A stretch of 64,000 nt of DNA, taken from contig QANZ01018178.1 in NCBI GenBank assembly GCA_003254925.1, positions 277,881 through 341,880 of the forward strand, read 5' to 3'. This document shows positions 23,083-34,400 of the stretch, piece after piece. Each line of letters opens with the position of its first letter. The stretch's first letter is position 1. The notes under the pieces were generated by a model. The model was given only the letters and a program-made list of their open reading frames with translations, made no database searches and had not been told where the DNA came from. The position numbers and the translations under genes were made by a program. Origin of the DNA: Chamaecrista fasciculata (taxonomy: Eukaryota > Streptophyta > Magnoliopsida > Fabales > Fabaceae).

Positions 23083-23950
23083 GGTGGAATGCTCAAATTG
23101 ATCATAAATGAGTGTCATTAAGTTTATTTTAATTCTAATTGTTTTAGAAGTTTCATATTGGTTTTACATATTTTTATTTATTTTCATTTTAGTGTCAAAC
23201 TACTGAATATGGTCATATCTCTCGTTCCAAGTACGAACGTGACGAATTTAAAGTTACTTGTTACTTTTGACAAATACTTGTTCTATCCAGTTGGGACTGT
23301 CAACAAACAAAGTCAAATCAGGTCCCAAAAGTTAACTACTCGTTTCACGATCAAATAAGTGAAGTTAGTCGTGTCTGTCTTGTTTCAAGTTTAAATATAA
23401 CGAATTTAGAACGATATGTTTATCTTAATGAATTCTATTTCTATCAAGTTGGGACCATCAATAAAAGTAATCAAATCGAGCTTGAAAGTAGGTTTGAGAC
23501 CAATTTTTCATAACAATATTACTTTTTGGTCTCAAACCCACTTTTGAACTCGATTTGACATTATTTGTTGACACTCTCAATTGTGTAGAAAAATTATTTA
23601 TTAAGAGTAACACATAGTTTTAAACTCGTCATATTTAGACTTAAAATAAGACATATGACCAACTTTCTTTGTTTGATCTTGAAACAAATGACCCACTTTC
23701 TGGGATTCAATTTGATCTCGTTAATTGACAGCTCTAACTGAATAGAGAAAATATTTGTCAAAGCAACATGCAGCTTTGGAATCGTCACATTCAAACTTGA
23801 AATAAAAAAAAAATATGAATACATTCGGTAGTTTGAAACCAAAATGAAACTAAATGAAAATATTTAGGACCAATATGAAACTTTTGAAATATTTATGACC
23901 AAAATAAACTTAAAGACATATAATTAGGACCAATTTGAGTATTTGACCTC
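23083..23950. mobile_element. Foldback element, family A (full-length copy)
   Basis: Forward modules from about 23210 and 23365 and inverted modules at about 23530-23665 and 23690-23830, ending GACCAATTTGAGTATTTGACC. Same order as the other full-length copies. Confidence 0.7.
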
Positions 23951-24453
23951 TAATATATATATATATAATTAATATCATACATATATAATGTTAATATTTT
24001 ATTTAAAATAAATATATATAATTATTCATTTATATTTAATAATTTTTTAATTTAAAAATTACAAATTTATAGAAATATATTATTATTAGTTTATGAAAGT
24101 TCTTATAAATTATCATCAACTTTAATATTTATTTAATTTTGTTGTTTAAAGTTTAAAAATTTAATAAAAAATTTATTATTATTATTATTATTATTATATT
24201 AAAAAAAAAAGTAGTGTCAGTTCCTTCTTTAGTTTGCCTATTTGTCCCCTCAATACTTTTGTTCTTCAGCTACAAGGTGATTCATGCCTCAGAAATCAAC
24301 TACAAAGAGATGGGACTACACAATGTACATGTAAAGTATACACACATGCATTTTGATTATTTTGCATCAAATGCACAGAAGCACTTCTTTGAGACAAATG
24401 TCACATAACGTGGGACTTTCTCAATAATTTGGAACGACTAAAACTCTATTTTA
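23951..24453. other. AT-rich spacer with trinucleotide repeat
   Basis: Includes (ATT)n/(TTA)n around 24173-24198; no gene. Confidence 0.5.
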
Positions 24454-24997
24454 AGTTGGTCAAAAGGGTCATTTTGGTCCTAAATGTATCGCCTAATGTT
24501 CATTTTGATCCATTATGTTTCAACATGTTCAAATTGGCCCTAAATGTTGGCAAAATGATTCATTTTGGTCCTAAATGTTTTCAAAATGTTTCATTTTGGT
24601 CCCAAACTATTGAATTTGATCATATTTCTCTCGTATCTCATTTCAAATTCAAAGGACTTATTAAGAGAAACTTGTGGCTCTGAATTCGTCGTATTTGAAT
24701 TTGAAACGAGAGAGATATAATCAACTTTGCTTGTTTGACCATGAAACGAGAGGTCTACTTTTATGACCGATTTGATCTCGTTTATTGACGGCCCCAACTG
24801 AATAAAGAAAGTACTCTTCGAGAACAATACGTAACTCTAAACTCCTCACTTTTGAACTTGAAACAAGCTATATTTAATAGTTTGGACCAAAATGAAACAT
24901 TTTGCAAATATTTAGGACCAATTTAAACATTTTAAAACATAATGGACCAAAATAAACATTAGGCCATATATTTAGAACCAAAATGACCCTTTAACCT
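24454..24997. mobile_element. Foldback element, family A (short copy)
   Basis: Starts TTGGTCAAAAGGGTCATTTTGG and ends with the complement (CCAAAATGACCCTTTAACC). Only one module pair is left in the centre, so this looks like a deletion derivative. Confidence 0.65.
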
Positions 24998-25145
24998 TTT
25001 AAGTTTTAACCTATCACATCTCAAGTATTATTGTTCTATTAATTTAGTCCCTCACATTATTTTGTTAATAATGTCAATTCCTCATTTCAAATATTTATCT
25101 ATCGTTGATTAAAGATATAATATCATTAGTTATTAATAATATAAT

Positions 25146-25368
25146 ATGGGCAAAAGTACTTTTGATACCCCTAAAATATAAAGTCAGTTTCAATTGTACC
25201 CCAAAAATTTTGGTTTGGATCAATTGTATCTCCAATATTTCATATTTGAATCAATTATACTCTAAATTAGGGGTAATTAACACAAAAAAAAAAAAAGATT
25301 GAAAATACAATTGACTTAAAAAATCTCATACTTTGAGAGTATCAAACGTACTTTTGTCTATAATATAT
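25146..25368. mobile_element. Small inverted-repeat MITE, family F
   Basis: Left end GGGCAAAAGTACTTTTGATAC; right end GTATCAAACGTACTTTTGTC. Internal 'GGATCAATTGTA' motifs are mirrored. About 220 bp, non-coding. Confidence 0.55.
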
Positions 25369-25422
25369 TAACTAATAAATAAATTAGTTTTATTTTTATA
25401 TTAACTAGAAAAAAATTATAAN

Positions 25423-25735
25423 AATGTTCAACAATATAATAACATCAAGTGACATTTTATGATCACTTTCTCTATCAAGTTTTGGTTCATAATCAACATT
25501 CTCTAATATTTGACCCATAATTATAAAAAAAGACCAAAATAATCAAAAAGAAAAAAAAAAAAAAAAAAANAAAAAAAAAAAAAAACCAGGACCGGTTCAA
25601 CCAGTTTGCCTCCGGTTCATGCCGGTTTCACCGGTTTTTGGCCGGTTCCCTCCGGTTCAGCCCGGTTATTAAAACGACTCGGACCGGCCTAATGGCCAGT
25701 TCCCGGCCGGTCCGGTTTTAATAACTATGATAAAA
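25423..25735. mobile_element. hAT-like CCGGTT-rich non-autonomous element (truncated)
   Basis: The right end is dense in CCGGTT/GGCCGG words and ends TTTTAATAACTATGA; the left half matches 14560-14625 inverted. Single Ns at 25422 and 25570 (inside an A run) mark uncertain joins, so the left end may be missing. Confidence 0.5.
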
Positions 25736-25940
25736 TAGTATCAATCAATTTAGTTAAGAACTATATAAGGAGATTAAAATTGACAACAAAACATATTATG
25801 AAGGACCAAAATGAGAAGAGAAATCTAAGAATAACCGAATTGAGAAAAAATGAACACATGAGAGACTAAAATGAGGTTTTTGTTAATTTGGAACCTAACA
25901 GAGAATATAAATACAATCCATTTCCTTTTCATATAAAGAG

Positions 25941-25946
25941 TTTATT
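25941..25946 (-). terminator. Polyadenylation signal of the subtilase gene
   Basis: TTTATT on the plus strand, AATAAA on the minus strand, about 330 bp after the subtilase stop codon. Nearer, weaker signals may also be used. Confidence 0.4.
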
Positions 25947-26272
25947 GATTCTGTACATATCCTACTGATGCAAATGATCACATAGACAGTGTAATTAAAC
26001 TTGCAAATCACACAGGCATAATGATCAAATAATACAATTAGACTTGAAAACAGAATTCAGTGTAAACCACCATCTTAATCAACATTCATTACAAATCTTA
26101 TTTCAAGTCCAAATAATTAAATTATTTGAAACCCCTTGACCTACTATACTACTTCAGAACTATGGATGAAATTTGCAAATTCATGAAGCAATAAAGCGTA
26201 GATAATTGCACTTTGTACAAGAGGCTAACATAAGGAGACACAAAGCCCATGATAACCTGTTCTTGAAGCAGT

Positions 26273-29200
26273 TCAAATGGATGAAACTGAAGAGAATCCA
26301 CCACTCCATCTCACAGCAATAGGGCTCCTCACATTATGGCTTCCATCACTCCACTCAATTGAGCCAAAACCAGCAGGATAAACATACCCAGAGCCTCTCC
26401 CAAAGGTAATCTCATAACTTTGTGTCTTGTTTTCGCCATTGAACACAAGTTCACTGGGAGAGACAACAACATCAATACCAGGTGGAGCATTCACTTTCAC
26501 ACGGTAAACAGCATCCTCTGAGTTTCCAACATTGGTAACAACTCTTTTATATGTCACCGAATCCTTATCCGAGCCGAGTTCCACTGCGAAAGATGGGTAG
26601 TTCAGATCACCAGGACTTCTCAATTTCACTGTGTTTTTCTCACATATGCTTAAACTAGCAGGCTCTCTGGTGAAAACCGAAATTCGCCAAGGATCATACC
26701 CAATTGAGCAAAGGAATGCCAAGTAATCTTTAGTGTCTAAATCATAAATCAACCCAGGATTTAGTGCCCTATTAGGATCAACATGTCCAGCCCCATGAAC
26801 AAATGGGTTCGATTCTTTCCCGGCCCCAAGATCCTCAATGTTCTTCCCGGAATTATCCACATTATAAGATGTTGTTAAAAGGGAAGATTTTATAGCAGCA
26901 GGTGACCATTTAGGATAAGCCTGTCTAAGCAAAGCTGCAATCCCACTCACATGAGGGCAAGCCATTGAGGTACCTGAAATTATGTTGAACTCAACTCTTC
27001 TAGGATCAATGTCCAAATCTGTAGGACCTACCGCACCAGTCCATCCTGCAAGAATGTTAACACCAGGAGCTATAACGTCTGGCTTAAGAATCTCAGGTGT
27101 GAGATGGTTCGGACCACGGCTAGAAAATGATGCAACCTTAGGAGCAGATGGTGAGGAACCAATCACAGTTCCTTTGAACACTATGGTTGCTGTGGGATTC
27201 TCACCAGTTCTTATGTAATCCTTGATCTGGTCTCCTGCATTCTGACCCACCTGTTGAGAAATAAATATTTGCATGCAAATATTAAACCCAGACCATACTT
27301 GAGAAGGAGTCACAGAGAGCCAATCCCAATAAGGCAATAACAGATAATTTCCAGTAGCAGATAGAAGTAAAAACAAGAATGAGTAAATTAATTATATAGA
27401 CCCTCAAAGATGGTAGATTTTTCAATTTAGTTCTTGAAAGATAAAATCACAATATTTAGTCCCCAAAAGATACAATTATAAACAATTTAGTCCTTTTGTT
27501 AAATATACTACCTAAAATTTAATTACACATTTGATATGATTTTAATTGTTATTGATATTATACTAATATACTTAAACAATTGGTGTTATAAAATTATATT
27601 AACAGATGAATCAATATCTTAATTAAAAGACTGAACTAATTGTACTTGCATCTTTATAGAACAGACTAAATTGAAAAATTTATCATCACTAAAGGACTAA
27701 ATCATTAACTTTCTCAACTAGAAACTATGATTAAAATGAGACACAAAATTCTTAACCTAGAAAACCCACTCAATGAGTTGTAAAAAGAGTAAATTAACAA
27801 TTCGATCTTTGAAAGAGCAAAGAGCTAACAACTCACATCCTAAAATATTGAAATATACCGTTTATCCCTGGAAGATCAAAACTATATATTTATTAGTCCT
27901 TTTTATGGACTAAATAGTATACCGTTAATCTTTTAGGGACTAAGGAGTATACCATTTTAATCTTTTAAGTATTAAACTGTGTATTTCAATCTTCCAAGGA
28001 TTGACGTATTAACTCATTGATCTTTGAAAGACAAAATTGTTAATTTACTCGGCCAAAAAAACACAAGTAATCATCTTGAAAAATTCTACTATCACTTATC
28101 TTCCCCAAAAAAGATCCACTGTCACCATATTTCAAAAAAAAACAAAAACAAATTACAGCAAAAGAATCCACAACAATCTTGGAACACTCACCATAGTTGC
28201 TGCTATAAGATGTGCATCCGCAAGAAGCTCTTCACCATTCTCAGGAGGATTAGTCAGAATCATTCCAATTCCACCAGCAAGCTTCACTGCACTTCCTTTA
28301 GCAACCCTGGCATTACCTCCTCTATCACAAACCACAATCTTCCCTTTTACTTTAGACGGTTCTAAAGAACCTTCATAGCAATAGTTATTCCCAACATCAT
28401 CAGCATACACCAAAGGAACCTTGAAATCCGGCAATCCCTCACCGGAATACAGCGAAACCCCACCGAAAATTCTACCATCGCCGAGAACCACATCCGCCTG
28501 AAACTCTCTGTCAACAGTCGAAGCACCAACTGTTAAAATCCATGGAGCTATATTCACAGCAGTGGATGGACCAGGACCAGAATTTCCAGCCGAACAAGAC
28601 ACAAGAATACCATGTTGACTAGCACCAAATGCTCCAATCGCTATAGAATCATGATCGTATTCTGGAGCATAACCATTGGCTCCCACAGAGAGTGAAATTA
28701 CATGAACCCCATCGGAAACAGCTTGATCCATAGCAGCGAGAATATCAGAATCGAAGCATCCGAGACTCCAACAGATTTTATACATAGCAATACGAGCTTT
28801 AGTGGCCATTCCTCTAGCTTCACCCTGAGCATAGTGAAACAAACTCGCATTCCTAACCACAGATCCAGCAGCAGTAGACGAAGTGTGAGTCCCATGGCCT
28901 TCCGTATCTCTCGGAGATTTCGATTCTACAGACTCATCAATGGGTCTCTCTAAGTACGATTCATATCCTCTGTAGAACGCTCTAGCGCCGATGATTTTTC
29001 GATTACAAGAAGAAATAGGGAAATCGGGGCTTGTTTCGCAAACCCCTTTCCAGGTTTTCGGAACAGGGGAGAGGCCTGAATCGGAGAAGCTTTGTCGCTC
29101 CGGCCAGATTCCGGTGTCGAGTACGGCGACGATGACGTCGCCGGCGTAATCGGAGGTGGGCCAGAGACCGAAGGATTCGTCGAGGCCGAGGAAGCGAGGG

Positions 29201-29562
29201 GTGTGAGTGGTGTGGAGATGGCGGATTTGGTCGGGGATGACGGAGAGGACGCCGGGGATGTGACGGAGATGGGTGGCCTGAGAGGCGGAGAGGCGGACGG
29301 CGAAGCCGTGGACGGCGGCGTTGTAGGTGTAGAGAATTTTGGAAGGGTGAGATGAAGGAGGGAGGGATTTGATGATGGAAGAGTACCAATGGTGATGGGA
29401 GGAGAAGAGCTTGGGTTTTGCGGATTTCGAGACGTGGACGATGAAGGTTTGAGGAGAATCCGATGATGGATCTGAAGAAGAAGAAACAGAGAGAAAGACG
29501 AAAGCGAAAAGGAAGAAGAAGAAGAAGAGATAACGAAATGGAAGATGCGTGAGGGTCGTCAT
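26273..29562 (-). CDS. Subtilisin-like serine protease, SBT1.4-like (two exons)
   Basis: Secreted, cell-wall (apoplastic) pyrolysin-type endopeptidase of 782 residues. Exon 1 is 29562-28192 and exon 2 is 27250-26273; the 941-bp intron has GTGAGT and AACAG borders in phase 0. A hydrophobic signal peptide (about residues 8-27) is followed by the I9 propeptide (about 38-120). The catalytic triad is complete: Asp149 in VLDTGIWPE, His223 in GHGTHT and Ser552 in GTSMACPH; the oxyanion Asn lies in CSAGNSGPG. A PA domain is inserted between His and Ser, and a fibronectin-III-like domain (YKRVVTNVGN...) closes the protein. Sequence such as CDRGGNARV-KGSAVKLAGG and VGPTDLDIDPRRV points to Arabidopsis SBT1.4. 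I chose the ATG at 29562 because it starts directly at the signal peptide; an in-frame ATG 27 codons upstream would bury it. No lesion is seen, so it is likely functional. Natural substrates are unknown. Confidence 0.95.
27378..28052. mobile_element. MITE insertions in the subtilase intron
   Basis: 27786-28052 is an inverted-repeat element: AGTAAATTAACAATTCGATC at the left is mirrored by GATC...AATTGTTAATTTACT at the right. 27378-27760 holds similar 'TTTAGTCC..AAAGAT' sequence, probably one or two older elements. They make up most of the intron. Confidence 0.55.
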
Positions 29563-29639
29563 GGTGTTTGTGTGTGTGAGCTTTTTTGCACTTGGGCTAG
29601 CTACTTCCTGATATATTGGGGAAGCAGTGAAGAAGCCAA

Positions 29640-29697
29640 ACAAGATATGTGATGTAAATGAATTTAGATTCTTAAAATATATATATATGTTTGTACG
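29640..29697 (-). promoter_or_regulatory. Core promoter of the subtilase gene
   Basis: A TATATATATATTTTAAG stretch on the minus strand (about 29690-29672) lies about 110-130 bp upstream of the chosen ATG and would serve as TATA box. Foldback and LINE DNA begin only about 10 bp further upstream. Confidence 0.45.
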
Positions 29698-30239
29698 TCA
29701 AAATATTATTTTGGCCACTAATATTTACATAAAGTTCCGTTTCGGTCCTTAATGTGTCGTAAAAGTTTCGTAATTACTCTCTAACTATTGAATGTGACTG
29801 AATATATTTCTCTCGTACCAAACCTGAATGTGAAGAAATTAAAGTTACGAGTTAAATTTGATGAGTTCTTTCTTTATCTAATTGGAGTCATTGACAAACA
29901 AAATCAAATTGGATATGAAAGTAGACATGAAAATAGGTCGTTTGTTTAATGAATTTGATTATATCTCTCTTGTTTCAAGTCCAAATACAACGAAACTAGA
30001 GCTACAAGTTACTCTTGACGAATTCTTTCTAGTTGGAACCATCAACAAATAATTTCAAATAATACTCTCAAAGCTACTATTGATATTTTGACTAAATTCA
30101 CTTTTGAAGTACTATTTGACCTTATTTGCCGACGACTCCAACTAAATAAAAAAAATAATTTATGAAGAGTAATTTGTAGCTATGATTTTGTTACATTTGA
30201 ACTTGTTATGAGAGAGATATGACCAAATTCATGAAACAA
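29698..30239. mobile_element. Foldback element, family A, left part (split by LINE-B)
   Basis: Starts with TTTGGCCACTAATATTTAC-type sequence and the module phrases TATATTTCTCTCGTACCAA and GAATTAAAGTTACGAG-like text. The element resumes at 35466 after LINE-B. Removing LINE-B and one TSD copy restores a continuous family A element. Confidence 0.75.
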
Positions 30240-30296
30240 AAACTAATGATAGTAACGTAATGAAAGAGACCAGAAGATAGGCTAGGGCTCTCTCTC

Positions 30297-30600
30297 TCGG
30301 ACCGTAAGACGGACGAGTAGCGGCGCGTGGCGGCAAGAGGCGGTCGGACCGTAAGACGGACGGCGGCGAAAGGAGGCGCATGACGTGAAGGGTTTGTGTA
30401 CTCAAAAACAAACCTGACGGAAGATTTATTCCTTCAGTGAAAAAACTCGGACCGTAAAACGAACGAGTTAGGCACAGAACTCTCGGACCGTAAGACGGAC
30501 GAGTAGCGGCGCGTGGCGGCAAGAGGCGGTCGGACCGTAAGACGGACGGCGGCGAAAGGAGGCGCATGACGGTAACAGAGTCGCGGACCGTAAGACGGAC
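30297..30600 (+). repeat. GC-rich tandem motif array in the LINE-B 5' region
   Basis: Six copies of the 18-bp motif TCGGACCGTAAGACGGAC (some with substitutions) start near 30297, 30344, 30447, 30483, 30530 and 30583. The first two and the fourth and fifth belong to a larger unit of about 88 bp repeated at 30297 and 30483. Such 5' repeats often carry the internal promoter of a retroelement; here that is inference. Confidence 0.85.
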
Positions 30601-31409
30601 ACGATTTTCTCCAGCGTTTCTCTCAAATCTTTTAGGCGTTTCTTCAATTTCTTAAGCGTTCATCTCAGATCTCTCCCGGCGGACTGTCTAAACAGACGAC
30701 GGCATCTAAAGGACAAGGAAAGATGGTGGTAAACAGACCGACGAACGGCGTCGGTTGTGCACGATTGTTCTCTCAGTTCTCACAGACGGTGGCTCAGTTT
30801 TAAAATCCGATCCCTCACCCTCCTGTTTCCAACAAATCAGTTCTCAGATCAGTTTTCAGATCTCTGTATCGGAAATACAATACAAAATCAGTTCGCAAAT
30901 TTCTCAGATCAGTTTTCAGATCTCTGTAGCTAAAGAAGTACGGTTGATCCAACGGAGAACGGAAAATTTCAGTTTCGCAACCGCAGTTCTCTCCCGCATT
31001 TTTCCTGGACCTCTCCGACGTTCTTCTCAATCTTCTCAACAACAACAAACAGCTTTTCAGTTTTTTTGGTTAGTGCTTTCACTTTCGTTTTCGTGGGTAG
31101 TGGTTTCTGTCTTTCGTTCTCTAGATTATGGTTGGTTTTCTGGTCATCTCCATCCTAGTTTTGTTGGCTCTGGTTTTCTGGACTCTACTTCTTGGTTTTT
31201 ACTTTTCGGCTTTTGCTGTCTCTGGCTGTTGGACGTTGATCCCTATTTTCTGGTTTCTTGCCCCTTTCATTAGTTTTCAATTGTTAGCTTCATCGGCATG
31301 TTTAAAGGATAGTGAATCTGCTATTTCTCCTGTCCCCTTCGCTGCGGTTTGTTGTTCTTTTGAATTACATGTTCAAAGTGGAAGTGGCAGATACTGTAAC
31401 ATTCTCATC

Positions 31410-34400
31410 ATGCTGATTCTTTGTTGGAATTGTAGAGGCATAAATAAACCTTCATCAATTCGTCGATTAAGGCACATAGTTCATAATTCAAAGCCCTCTA
31501 TTTTATTCTTGATTGAAACAAAATGTAACAGCACTAAAGCGGAGCATGTTCGGAAGGTGCTTAGATTTGATAATGTAGTGTCTGTTGATGCTGAGGGCTT
31601 GAAAGGCGGTCTTTGTTTACTCTGGAATGATAACATCAATGTGCATGTCTTGGAAACTTCACAAAATTGGTTGACTTGCTCTGTCACCTTGGTTGATCAA
31701 TCCACTTTTTTATTTACTGGTGTGTATGGACCTCCAAAATATCAAGATCGACACATTTTGTGGGATTACCTTGGACAATTACATCCTTGTGGTCTGCCAT
31801 GGATCCTTTGTGGTGATTTTAATCAGATTTTAAATAAATCTGAAAAATTTAGCAGGTGTGACACATCCAGGGGACACAAGGAGTTTGCAGATCTTTTGAA
31901 TCAGAAATCTCTCATGGAAATTCCAAGCTCTGGCAACTGGTTTACTTGGACTAATAATCGAAAACTTGATGATGTGGTTTGGGAGAGACTAGACAGAGCT
32001 ATTTGTAACTTCGAGTGGATCAATTGGCTACCTCACTCATATTCTGAAGCCCTTCCCATTGCTGCCTCTGATCACTCCCCTATTCTAATCCACATGGAGC
32101 GGCAACATCAGGTAAAGAAGAGGCATTTTAAATTTGAAGCTATGTGGACAAAACATGAAAGCTGTAAGGATGTTGTTAAAAATGCTTGGAACACCACCAC
32201 CCAAGGATCAGCGGCCTATAAGCTCGTTTCCAAGCAAAAAAACACAGCTAGAAATCTTGCTCAGTGGAATAAATCAGTCTTTGGCAACATCACTTCTCAG
32301 ATTAGGGAGCTTGAACAACAACTCAAAACCTTGCAATCTGATCCTAGTGATTCTACAAATCGCATTGCCGAATCCAATACCCGTTCTAGCTTAAACAAAC
32401 TCTTAGATTATGAAGAGACAATGTGGGCACAGAGAGCAAAACAACAATGGGCTCTTCATGGAGATCGTAACTCTAAGTTCTTCCATGCAGTTGTTACAGA
32501 AAGACGAGCAAGAAACAGAATCCATTGCCTTAAGAATGATACTGGCTCTTGGGTCCATGAACCCCAACAACTGATGTCCCTGGGTGAGAATTTCTTCAGC
32601 AATCTTTTTTCCAGTCATAGCTCTCCAGATAGATCAGCTATCAAGCATTTCATTCAACAAGCGGGAATTCCTAAGCTCTCTCAGAAGCATCATTCTATTC
32701 TTACTGCGCCCTTCACACAATTTGAAATTGAGACTGCTGTCTTTCAGTTTGAGGGTTCCAAGGCCCCGGGTCCTGATGGATTTCCTCCTCTCTTCTACCA
32801 ACACTACTGGCCTACTGTTTCTCAAGACATATTTGCCATGGTGGGATCTTTTCTAAATAGAGGTTTCTTGCTCAAGGAGCTGAATCAAACAAATATTGTT
32901 TTGATCCCAAAGAAGGAGCATCCTGAGACCATGAAGGATTTTCGGCCAATTAGCTTATGCAATGTTCTTTATCGCATAATTGCTAAGGTGTTAGCTAATA
33001 GACTCCAGTCAATCATGCCTGATGTTCTCTCCCCAAATCAAAATGCCTTCACTAAAGGAAGATTAATCTCTGATAGCATAATCCTTGCAAGTGAGCTCAT
33101 GCACTTTATGAGAACATCTAAGGCCAAAAAAACATATTGGGCTGCTCTTAAGGTGGATTTGTTTAAAGCTTTTGACAGACTTTCCTGGTCTTTCATTGAA
33201 GAGACTCTCCTCTTTATGGGCTTCCCAACTCATTGGATAAACATGCTGATGCAGTGTATCACTACTCCCACTTTCAAGGTTCAAATCAATGGAGCAGCTT
33301 CAAACACGATCCATCCGCATTGTGGAATCAGGCAAGGCGACCCTCTGTCTCCATACCTTTTTAATCTTTGTGCGAATGTGCTTTCTTATACCCTCCTGAA
33401 CCTTGAATCCAAAAAGAAATTAAGAGGAATGAAGATATGTAGAGGTGCCCCTCAGATTAGTCACCTTCTATATGCGGATGATTGTTTCCTTTTCTTCAAG
33501 GCAAACCTCGGCAGTATAAGCTTGATCACTCAGACTTTGGAAGACTTTGGGAAGCTTTCGGGCCTGCACATGAACAAGGATAAATCTGAGATCAAATTCA
33601 GCAATAACACTCCCAGAAGACTTGCAAGAATGATGTCACGTGGAATTAAATGTAAGATTGTCTCCAAATTTAGCAAGTACCTAGGTTGTCTTATTGATGA
33701 GACTCCTAGAAGCCGAAATCAGTTCATTCACATAAAAAATGCCCTCGAGCACAAGCTTCGTTCTTGGAAAGGAAGATTCCTCTCTCAAGCAGGTAGGATT
33801 ACACTTATCAAATCAACATTGCAATCCCTGCCTATCCACCACTTGTCTTTCTTTAAGCTCAACAAGAAGGAAGCCAATCAATGCGATGCGATCATCCGGA
33901 ATTTTCTCTGGGGAAGTGACAGAAAACCAAAAAAACCTCATATGATCAATTGGGCAAAGGTCTGTCAGCCTATAAAGGATGGTGGTTTGAACATTAGAAA
34001 CATGGAAGACTTGAATCTTTCCCTTCTTGGAAAACAGGTGGGCCGCATCATTGAAGAGAAGGATCTTTTATTCAGCAAAATTATGCTTGCTAAATACCAA
34101 GACAGGTATCTTAAGCTTTTTCGTTGCCCCTCAAATTCTTCCCCAACTTGGAAAGGCATCTTTTCAACTTTTAATCTCTTAAAAGATCAACTCCAGTGGA
34201 AAGTGGGGACAGGTGAAGACATAAATATCAAGGATCCTTTCTGGTACCAACCTTCTATTGATCAGGATGAGATAACAAAAGTTAGTCAGCTGATTCACCC
34301 TAGCGGTGCTTGGGATGCTAGCAAACTCAGATCCATTTACCCCCCTCATATTGCTAAGGAAATTCAAACTATTCCCACTTCAAGGCACAACATGAAGGAC

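Noticed and set aside
24591-24827. Reading frames inside the foldback elements as transposase remnants
   Set aside because: They are short, differ between copies and change frame within the repeated modules; no transposase motif.
28395-28412. YADD tetrapeptide in the subtilase exon, as in reverse transcriptases
   Set aside because: It lies inside the subtilase PA-domain region (VPLVYADDVGN) in an otherwise continuous subtilase frame; chance match.
29003-29389. Long arginine/proline-rich reading frames overlapping the subtilase exon on both strands
   Set aside because: They are other-frame readings of the GC-rich subtilase exon with no domain sense.
30297-30600. CRISPR-like direct repeats
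   Set aside because: Spacing is irregular, the repeats sit in a LINE 5' region, and the genome is a plant.
31128-31409. Signal peptide or membrane anchor on the LINE-B protein
   Set aside because: The endonuclease domain starts at its own ATG (31410); the upstream part is T-rich leader DNA that happens to be open.
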